38,891 nucleotides of DNA from DATBIS01 sp036556805 (lineage in GTDB: Bacteria; Actinomycetota; UBA4738; HRBIN12): the NCBI GenBank assembly GCA_036556805.1, contig DATBIS010000041.1:1-38891 (forward strand), in the 5' to 3' direction. A model generated the notes under the pieces. That model was given only the letters and a program-made list of their open reading frames with translations. It was not told the DNA's origin and ran no database searches. Made by a program: the position numbers and the translations under genes. This document shows, in pieces, positions 30,137-36,083 of the stretch (its first letter is position 1; every line of letters begins with the position of its first letter).

Positions 30137-30964
30137 TCATTCCGATCGAGCGGGCACGCCGCAGAACGCCTCGTAGTCGATGAGCTCGGTGATGGTCGGC
30201 TCCTTGCCGCAGACCGGGCAGTCGGCGTCCCAGCGGATCTTCACTTCCTGGAAGCTCATGTTCAGCGCGTCGTAGAGCAGGAGGCGCTTCTCGAGCGTCT
30301 CCCCCTCGCCGGTGATCAGCTTGATCGCCTCGGTCGCCTGCACGGCGCCGATGACGCCGGGGAGCACGCCGAACACGCCTCCTTCCGCGCAGCTCGGGAC
30401 CGTGCCCGGCGGGGGCGGCGTGGGGAACAAGCAGCGGTAGCACGGTGTCTCCTGGCCCGGCATGAACACCGTGGCCTGTCCCTCGAACTGGTAGATCGAG
30501 CCGTACACGAGCGGCTTGCCGAGGAACTGCGTCGCGTCGTTCACGAGGTAGCGCACGGGGAAGTTGTCCGTGCCGTCGACGATCACGTCGTAGGGCTCCA
30601 TCACCTCGAACACGTTCGTCGAGAAGAGCAGCGTGTCGTGGCCATCGACCTGGATCGTCGGGTTGATCGCGCGGAGGTGCTCGACCGCCGACTCGACCTT
30701 CGGACGGCCGACGTCGCGGTCGGAGTGCAGGATCTGCCGCTGGAGGTTCGACACGTCGACGCGATCGAAGTCCACGATGCCGAGCCTGCCGATGCCCGCG
30801 GCCGCGAGGTACATCGCGATCGGCGACCCCAGTCCCCCGGCGCCGATCACCAAGACGGAGGAGTCCAGCAGCTTCCGCTGGCCGGCGCCGCCGATGTTCG
30901 GCAGGATGATGTGGCGCGCGTAGCGCTGGACCTGCTCCTCGGTGAATCGAGTGGGCTCGGTCAT
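30137..30964 (-). CDS. moeB: MoeB/ThiF-type adenylyltransferase for CysO
   Basis: 275 residues. It activates the C-terminus of a ubiquitin-like carrier with ATP. The nucleotide motif is GAGGLGSP (41-48); FDRVDVSNLQRQILH, DGTDNFPVRYLVND, catalytic-region SCAEGGVFG (Cys192), and the zinc pairs CYRC (175-178) and CPVC (249-252) are all present. The mycobacterial counterpart MoeZ carries a C-terminal rhodanese domain that supplies sulfur; this protein ends directly after the zinc domain, so a separate sulfurtransferase must do that step. ATG 30964 overlaps the mec stop in ATGA (30961-30964). The gene is located between mec and cysO, unlike Mtb, where moeZ is elsewhere. Confidence 0.95.
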   Translation of the reverse strand: MTEPTRFTEEQVQRYARHIILPNIGGAGQRKLLDSSVLVIGAGGLGSPIAMYLAAAGIGRLGIVDFDRVDVSNLQRQILHSDRDVGRPKVESAVEHLRAINPTIQVDGHDTLLFSTNVFEVMEPYDVIVDGTDNFPVRYLVNDATQFLGKPLVYGSIYQFEGQATVFMPGQETPCYRCLFPTPPPPGTVPSCAEGGVFGVLPGVIGAVQATEAIKLITGEGETLEKRLLLYDALNMSFQEVKIRWDADCPVCGKEPTITELIDYEAFCGVPARSE

Positions 30965-31359
30965 GTGATCGAGAGCTCCTCTTCCGTGACCTCGCCGTCG
31001 ACGATGAAGAACGAACGTGCCACGGGATGCTCGCGGTCGACGAGCGATACCACCAGATAGCGGGCCTCCGGGTAGAACGCGAGACGCCGATCCGTTTCGG
31101 ACGGGTACGCCTCGGAATGCGTGTGGGAGTGGTAGATCGCCCACAGGTCGAGCCCCTGCTCCTCCATCCGGTCGAAGACCTGCAGCTGCTCCCTCCCGTC
31201 GAGTCGATACGTGACCGGGCTCGCGTCGGCGTTCTTCATCGTGAACACCTTCACGGGCACGCCGTCTTCGGCCGCGATCACGCCGCAGCACTCGTTGGGA
31301 AACTCGCGGAGCGCCTGCTCCACGATCTCCTTGTAGAAGACGCCGTCCAGTTCGCTCAT
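30961..31359 (-). CDS. mec: Mec-type JAMM metallopeptidase
   Basis: 132 residues. The JAMM signature is complete: Glu23 in NECCGV, then HSH (77-79), seven residues, Ser87, two residues, Asp90 in HSHTHSEAYPSETD. In M. tuberculosis Mec+ removes the cysteine that CysM has attached to the C-terminal glycine of CysO, which completes CysO-dependent cysteine synthesis. YRLDGREQLQVFDRMEEQ and FFIVDGEVTEE also match that branch. ATG 31359 is used; a TTG 7 codons upstream is possible. It opens the mec-moeB-cysO operon; a TAGCAT -10 candidate (31413-31418) and inverted TTGCA repeats lie upstream. Confidence 0.94.
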   Translation of the reverse strand: MSELDGVFYKEIVEQALREFPNECCGVIAAEDGVPVKVFTMKNADASPVTYRLDGREQLQVFDRMEEQGLDLWAIYHSHTHSEAYPSETDRRLAFYPEARYLVVSLVDREHPVARSFFIVDGEVTEEELSIT

Positions 31360-31374
31360 GTCCTCGGAGGGTGG

Positions 31375-31412
31375 TTGCAACCCGTGCGCGACCGCACCCG
31401 TTGCAGGTGCAA
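31375..31412. promoter_or_regulatory. TTGCA/TGCAA repeats between mec and the S8 gene
   Basis: TTGCAA (31375-31380) and a perfect 5-bp inverted repeat TTGCA-GG-TGCAA (31401-31412). The second lies at the predicted start point of mec, and TTGCAACCCGTGCG / CGCACCCGTTGCAG also form an imperfect 14-bp inverted repeat (11 pairs). Possible operator for the mec operon. Confidence 0.3.
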
Positions 31413-31457
31413 ATGCTAGCAGGCAGGTCGGATATTCCCGGCGGTTCGACGCGGCCG

Positions 31458-31463
31458 TACGAT
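31458..31463 (+). promoter_or_regulatory. -10 box of the S8 peptidase gene (leaderless-type)
   Basis: TACGAT, 6 bases, ATG at 31470. It supports 31470 over the longer upstream frame. Confidence 0.5.
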
Positions 31464-31469
31464 GCGTGG

Positions 31470-32597
31470 ATGGCCGCCTCCCGCCGCGCGATCGCCCTCG
31501 TCTGCATCGTCCTTGCGGTGGCCGCCGCTTGTACGAAGCAGGATGGCGGCGGCTCGTTCGGCCCGTTCGACGCGCCCACCACCGGCGCGCTCGCGTCGCC
31601 CGATCGCCCGAACGACCTGTGCCCGCGGCCCGACTGCAACCTCGGCCCCTACACCGGCCTCGCGATCGACGACGCCTGGGTGGACGCGATCGGCCTGCCG
31701 GAGGCCTGGCACATCACGCACGGCGGCGACGTGACGGTCGTGCTTCTCGACGGCGGCGTCTCCGACCTGCAGGACCTGCAGGGGAAGGTCGTGGAGCACC
31801 TCGAGGGCGAGGGCGTGGAGCCGACGCTCGATCCCGTGCAGTCCGGCCACGGGAACGCGATGGCCTCGATCATCGCCGCCGACACGGACAACGGGGTCGG
31901 CATCGCCGGTGTGGGCTGGGACACGCAGATCGTGTCGATCGACATGGGCGAGGACTACGGGCACTTCACCGAGCTCCCGCAGGAGCGGGGATGGGACCAT
32001 CGCCACATCGTCGACCTGTTCCGGCAGGCGGCGGCCGTCCCCGGCGTGCGGATCATCAGCTTCAGCTCGGTGGTGAACCCGTCGCCGGCGCTCGAGCTGG
32101 AGATCGAGCGCATCGTGCACGCGGGCATCCTGGTCGTCGCGGGGGCCGGCAACGAGGACAAGACCGGCGTCGTGCGACCCCGCTACCCCGCGGCCTACGA
32201 CGGCGTGATCGGCGTCGGCGGCGCGCTCGTCGCGCCCGACGGATCGGTGGGCATCTGGGGCGGGTCGAACGTGGGGCCGCACGTGGATGTGTTCTCCCCC
32301 ACGTTCATCCCCGCGCTGATCGGCCCGGGCAACGTCGACATCGTCGCGGGGACCTCGCCGGCGACCGCGCTCACCTCGGGCGTCCTCGCGCTCTTGCTGA
32401 GCGCGTACCCGGAGCTCACACCCGCGCAGGTCGAGCAGCTGCTCGCGACCACCTCGCGAGCGTTCCCCGCCGAGTACCGGACGCGCGACCCGTCGAGCGG
32501 TGAGATCGTCACCCTCGACGGCGAGGGTCCGCCCGGGCCGGGGCTCATCGATGCCGGCGCGCTCTTCCAGAGCGCGGCCGCCATGGTCGGCGGCTAG
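31470..32597 (+). CDS. S8 (subtilisin-like) serine peptidase, probable lipoprotein
   Basis: 375 residues. The N-terminal signal (AIALVCIVLAVAAAC) ends in a cysteine at 21 that could be lipidated, though the lipobox AAAC is weak. The catalytic residues are Asp94 (VLLDGGVSD, a DGG variant of the usual DTG), His127 (SGHGNAMA), Ser296 (AGTSPATALTSGVLALL), and the oxyanion Asn228 (AGAGNED). There is no obvious prodomain: the catalytic domain starts about 60 residues after the signal. It should act outside the cell. The S8 gene has a leaderless-type promoter, divergent from mec, and its stop TAG interlocks with the selD stop (CTAG, 32594-32597). Confidence 0.9.
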   Translation: MAASRRAIALVCIVLAVAAACTKQDGGGSFGPFDAPTTGALASPDRPNDLCPRPDCNLGPYTGLAIDDAWVDAIGLPEAWHITHGGDVTVVLLDGGVSDLQDLQGKVVEHLEGEGVEPTLDPVQSGHGNAMASIIAADTDNGVGIAGVGWDTQIVSIDMGEDYGHFTELPQERGWDHRHIVDLFRQAAAVPGVRIISFSSVVNPSPALELEIERIVHAGILVVAGAGNEDKTGVVRPRYPAAYDGVIGVGGALVAPDGSVGIWGGSNVGPHVDVFSPTFIPALIGPGNVDIVAGTSPATALTSGVLALLLSAYPELTPAQVEQLLATTSRAFPAEYRTRDPSSGEIVTLDGEGPPGPGLIDAGALFQSAAAMVGG

Positions 32598-33655
32598 CCG
32601 GGCGCCGATCCCTCGACGCGACCTCGCACTCGGATCCGGCCCGGCTCACCGGCTGTGATCGACCCGATGATCGAGCCCTCTACGCCTCGCGCATCGAGCT
32701 CGGCAACGAGCTCCTCCGAATCGGGCGTCGCGACCAGCATGCCCCCGGATGTCTGCGCGTCGGCGAGCACCGCGCGCTCGGGCTCGGTGAGCTCGCCCCA
32801 TTCGGTCGCCGCGTTGAGCCAGGCCACGTTCCGCTTGGTGCCTCCTGCGACCACGTCGCGCTGGGCGAGCTCCAGCACGCCGGGGAGGAGCGGCACGGCC
32901 GCGGCGTCGACATCGGCCGACAGGCCGCTCGCCTCGAGCATCTTCCGAAGGTGACCGAGCAGCCCGAAGCCGGTGACGTCCGTGGCCGCGGAGACGCCGG
33001 CGCCCCGCATCGCCGCCGCCGCATCGGCGTTGAGCGTCGTCATCGTGTCGACGGCCGCACGCAGCTGCTCGTCGGTCGCGACCCTGCGCTTGATCGCGGT
33101 CGAGATCATCCCCGTCCCGATCCTCTTCGTGAGCACGAGCCGGTCGCCCGCGCGCGCCGTCGAGTTCCGCACGAGGTTGGTGGGGTCCACGAAGCCGAGC
33201 GCGACCATGCCGTACTTGGGCTCCGGGTCGGTGATCGTGTGGCCCCCGAGGAGGACGACGCCCGCGCGTTGCGTGACGTCGAGCCCGCCCCGCAAGACGT
33301 CCGCGAGCATCTCGAGCGGGAGGTCGTCGACGGGCCACGCGGCGACGTTCAGGGCGAGCTTCGGTTCGGCCCCCATCGCGTAGACGTCGCTGAGCGCGTT
33401 CGCGGCGGCGATGCGCCCCCAGTCGAACGGGTCGTCGACGATGGGCGTGAAGAAGTCGACCGTCGCAACGAGTGCGGTCCCATCGGGGAGCTCGTACACG
33501 GCGGCGTCGTCGCCGGTCTCCGCGGAGACCAGGACCTCCCGCGGCATCGCCGGGGAGCCGAGCAGACCCAGGACCTGGGTCAGGTCGCTCGGACCGAGTT
33601 TGCAGGCTCAGCCGGCGCCGTGGCTGAACTTCGACAGTCGCACTTCTTCTCGCAT
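32594..33655 (-). CDS. selD: Selenide, water dikinase, itself a selenoprotein (TGA-encoded Sec)
   Basis: 353 residues if TGA 33608-33610 is read as selenocysteine. It makes selenophosphate from selenide and ATP for Sec-tRNA and selenouridine synthesis. A plain frame would begin only at ATG 33547, but continuing upstream through one TGA gives MREEVRLSKFSHGAG-U-ACKLGPSDL, which aligns with the start of E. coli SelD (SHGAGCGCK): Sec16 sits at the catalytic Cys17 position, with Cys18 and Lys19 matching its partners. A hairpin with a GGTCC loop follows. The rest has GDDAAVY, VDFFTPIVDDPFDWGRIAAAN and TDVTGFGLLGHL of SelD. The ATG is 7 bases after a TATCCT -10 box. selA, selB and tRNA-Sec are not in the window but must exist. 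Confidence 0.93.
33558..33592 (-). promoter_or_regulatory. Bacterial SECIS-like hairpin in selD
   Basis: Downstream of the TGA (minus strand): outer stem CCGAGC/GCTCGG, then inner stem GACCCA/TGGGTC closing a loop GGTCC. The loop GGTC is the motif recognised by SelB in E. coli fdhF (as I recall). The first loop G is 33 bases after the TGA, within the published range for bacterial SECIS (about 16-37, recalled). Confidence 0.75.
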
Positions 33656-33662
33656 GAACCGG

Positions 33663-33672
33663 AGGATACGCT
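33663..33672. promoter_or_regulatory. Overlapping divergent -10 boxes of selD and the PfkB gene
   Basis: Minus-strand TATCCT (33663-33668) ends 7 bases before the selD ATG. Plus-strand TACGCT (33667-33672) ends 9 bases before ATG 33682. The two share the central TA, as in symmetric bidirectional promoters. Only 26 bases separate the two start codons. Confidence 0.5.
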
Positions 33673-33681
33673 TCGTTGCTG

Positions 33682-34512
33682 ATGCGGCTTGCCGTCGTCG
33701 GGCACCTCGAGTGGATCGAGTTCGCGCGCGTCGATCACGTTCCCGGGGCCGGCGAGATCGTCCACGCGACCGAGACGTGGGAGGAACCGGGCGGCGGCGG
33801 AGCGGTGGCCGCCGTGCAGCTCGCGAAGCTCGCCGGCGGCGCCACCTTCCTCACGGCCCTCGGCGACGACGAGCTCGGTCATCGCTCCGAACGCGAGCTG
33901 GGCGATCTCGGCGTGACCGTGTACGCGGCCCGACGCACCGCGCCCACCCGCAAAGCCGTGACGTTCGTCGAACCGAACGGCGAGCGCACGATCACGACGC
34001 TCGGCGACCGCCTGCAACCCGCGTCGACGGACCCGCTGCCGTGGTCGTCGCTCGCGGCGTTCGACGGCGTGTTCGTGACGGCCTGCGATCCCGAATCTCT
34101 TCGGCTGGCGCGTGCCGCGCGCGCCCTGGTCGTGACGGCGCGGATCCTCGACGTGCTCGCGGCCTCGGGCGTGGCGGCCGACGCCGTCGTTGGCAGCGCT
34201 CACGATCCCGCCGAGCGGTTCGAGCCGTCGTCGGGTCTCGCGGCGCCCGGCCTGCTCGTCCGCACGGACGGGGCGAACGGCGGGACGTACGAGACGGCCG
34301 AAGGCGCGAACGGTACGTACGAACCCGTGGAACCGTCGGGGCCGATCGTCGACACGTACGGCAGCGGGGACAGCTTCATGGCCGGGCTCACCTTCGGCCT
34401 CGCGTCCGGTCTCTCACTTCGACGAGCGCTCGAGCTTGCGGCGCGGTGCGGGGCCGAGGCCGTCACCGGCCGGGGTTCGTTCGCGGGGCAGCTCACCGCG
34501 GCCGGCCTTTGA
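33682..34512 (+). CDS. PfkB-family carbohydrate/nucleoside kinase
   Basis: 276 residues. Second PfkB signature VDTYGSGDSFMAGLTFG (223-239) with Asp230 as catalytic base; the first signature area is GGGGAVAAVQLAKLAGGATFLTALGDD (37-63). The protein is shorter than typical ribokinases and its substrate is undetermined. Residues 197-214 contain a small internal repeat (GANGGTYE / GANGTYE) that is not part of the family and may be a lineage-specific loop. ATG 33682 fits the TACGCT box; a TTG at 33676 has a GGAGG 10 bases upstream and is a possible alternative. It is divergent from selD through a shared promoter. Confidence 0.88.
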   Translation: MRLAVVGHLEWIEFARVDHVPGAGEIVHATETWEEPGGGGAVAAVQLAKLAGGATFLTALGDDELGHRSERELGDLGVTVYAARRTAPTRKAVTFVEPNGERTITTLGDRLQPASTDPLPWSSLAAFDGVFVTACDPESLRLARAARALVVTARILDVLAASGVAADAVVGSAHDPAERFEPSSGLAAPGLLVRTDGANGGTYETAEGANGTYEPVEPSGPIVDTYGSGDSFMAGLTFGLASGLSLRRALELAARCGAEAVTGRGSFAGQLTAAGL

Positions 34513-34513
34513 G

Positions 34514-36025
34514 CTAGGCGGGATCCGTCGCGATCTCCTCGTAGTGGTGCTGGCGCCAGACCTCGGCCTCGGCGATCGTGCGAGGCCCGAGCGCGCCGTT
34601 CTTCCCGGGGAGGAGACGCCGCACCTGCTCGAGCTCCTTGCGGGTGAACTCGCATCGGGTGGTGATCGGCTCGATCCCGTAGAGACGCGCGGCGTTCAGC
34701 CCCAGGATCTTGTCCTTGATCTCGCTCGTGAGCTCGGGATAGCCGTAGCGGTCCTGGAACTCCTCGGAGATGTGGAACGATCGGAGAGCCTGGATGAGCG
34801 GCTGCGGAGACCCGTAGAAGAGGCAGTCGGTCCCCCACACCACGTTGTCCTCACCGACATGCTTCAAGAGCTTGCCGAGCACGTGCGCGGCCTGCGTCGG
34901 GTAGCGCATCACGTACCACCAGGTGGATCCGAGCTCCGCGTAGACGTTCTGGTTCGGCCGGATCCCCGCGCGTCGCATCGACGTGATGAGGCGGTTGATC
35001 CCGACGTTCGCGCTCGCCGACGTGTAGGGACCCTCGGTCAGGCCGGACTCGAACCCCGAGTGGTAGATCACGAAGCTCACGTCGGGGTGTCGCGCCGCGG
35101 CCGGTCCGACGTCGACCGGCGACGAATACGGGCTCCCGCCCGAGAACCCCTTGTGCACGCACACGAGCGGGATGTTCAGCTCCACCGTCTTGCGGATGAA
35201 GCGCTCTCCCACCTGAGGCAGCGAGGGATCGTGGTCGTCGAGCCACCAGGCGTTCCCGGGGTCGCCGAACACGTCGGGGAAGTGCGTGAAGGACTTCCAC
35301 GCGACGATCGGATAGCGCTCGGCCGTGCGCGCCATGCCGTCGAGCGCGTCCTGCATCGGACCGACGTTCGGCAGCGCCTGCGCGTGGAGCAGGACGCGCT
35401 CGTCGCGGCACACGCCCTCCACGATCCGGCGCGTGACGTCCATGATCTCGGCGGAGAGCGGACTCCCCTGCGGGTAGATCGGGAGGGCCGACAGCACGAG
35501 CATCGACGTGTCCGACCGCAGGAACATCAGGTCGAGGAAGTGGTCGATCGAGTAGCAGACGCGAGGGTCGTCCTCGCCGCAGTGCTGCTGCGGAAACCGC
35601 GTCCAGAAGTCCTGGCCGTGCAGGACCGGGTTGAGGTCGTACTCGAGCAGGTGCCCCTGGATGTCGAAGATGAACTCCTCACCGCCGATGTCGGTGTGCG
35701 CGGGCTCGGGCTCGAGCGTCGCGGACGGCGAGATCGAGTAGCCGCCGCCCGGCGAGGACGTGGGCGAGGTGGGGTTCGCTCGGTGCTCCTCGCGGCTGCA
35801 CGCGTCGAGCATCGCGAGCGTGGTGGCGGCGCCGCAGATCGAGAGCAGGAACTCCCGCCGCGAGAGCCCGAGGCGCCTGGCGTTCTCGTCACACGCCGCG
35901 CGCGCCCTGCGGATCGTCTCCTCGAGGACCGGCGGCAGGTACGGCTCGGGATCGTATTCGCCGTTCGAACAGGGGCCGAACTCGATCGGCAGCCCCGGAT
36001 CGTCGTCCCAGCCCTCCATCGGCAT
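34514..36025 (-). CDS. Tat-exported amidohydrolase-family protein
   Basis: 503 residues. A twin-arginine signal SRREFLLSICGAATTLAML has RR at 56-57 and a cysteine at 76, so a lipoprotein is possible. Unusually, 55 residues precede the twin-arginine, with a conserved-looking FGPCSNGEYDPEPYLPP element. The mature part is an amidohydrolase_2-type TIM barrel: FIFDIQGHLLEYD with a probable metal ligand, VCVHKGFSGGSPYSSP, FVIYHSGFESG, and WGTDCLFYGSPQPLIQALR with the terminal Asp. The metal-binding site is thus plausible but the substrate is unknown. ATG 36025 or ATG 36019 may be used; longer frames run into the divergent gene. It is convergent with the PfkB gene. Confidence 0.88.
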   Translation of the reverse strand: MPMEGWDDDPGLPIEFGPCSNGEYDPEPYLPPVLEETIRRARAACDENARRLGLSRREFLLSICGAATTLAMLDACSREEHRANPTSPTSSPGGGYSISPSATLEPEPAHTDIGGEEFIFDIQGHLLEYDLNPVLHGQDFWTRFPQQHCGEDDPRVCYSIDHFLDLMFLRSDTSMLVLSALPIYPQGSPLSAEIMDVTRRIVEGVCRDERVLLHAQALPNVGPMQDALDGMARTAERYPIVAWKSFTHFPDVFGDPGNAWWLDDHDPSLPQVGERFIRKTVELNIPLVCVHKGFSGGSPYSSPVDVGPAAARHPDVSFVIYHSGFESGLTEGPYTSASANVGINRLITSMRRAGIRPNQNVYAELGSTWWYVMRYPTQAAHVLGKLLKHVGEDNVVWGTDCLFYGSPQPLIQALRSFHISEEFQDRYGYPELTSEIKDKILGLNAARLYGIEPITTRCEFTRKELEQVRRLLPGKNGALGPRTIAEAEVWRQHHYEEIATDPA

Positions 36026-36071
36026 CGCCCCGGAGCGTAGACCGGGCGAGCGCCGGGTGAGTTCCGAGGCG

Positions 36072-36077
36072 GATACT
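36072..36077 (+). promoter_or_regulatory. -10 box of the cNMP/CBS/DUF294 gene (leaderless-type)
   Basis: GATACT, 6 bases, ATG at 36084; identical to the element before 1890. Confidence 0.45.
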
Positions 36078-36083
36078 CCTCCC

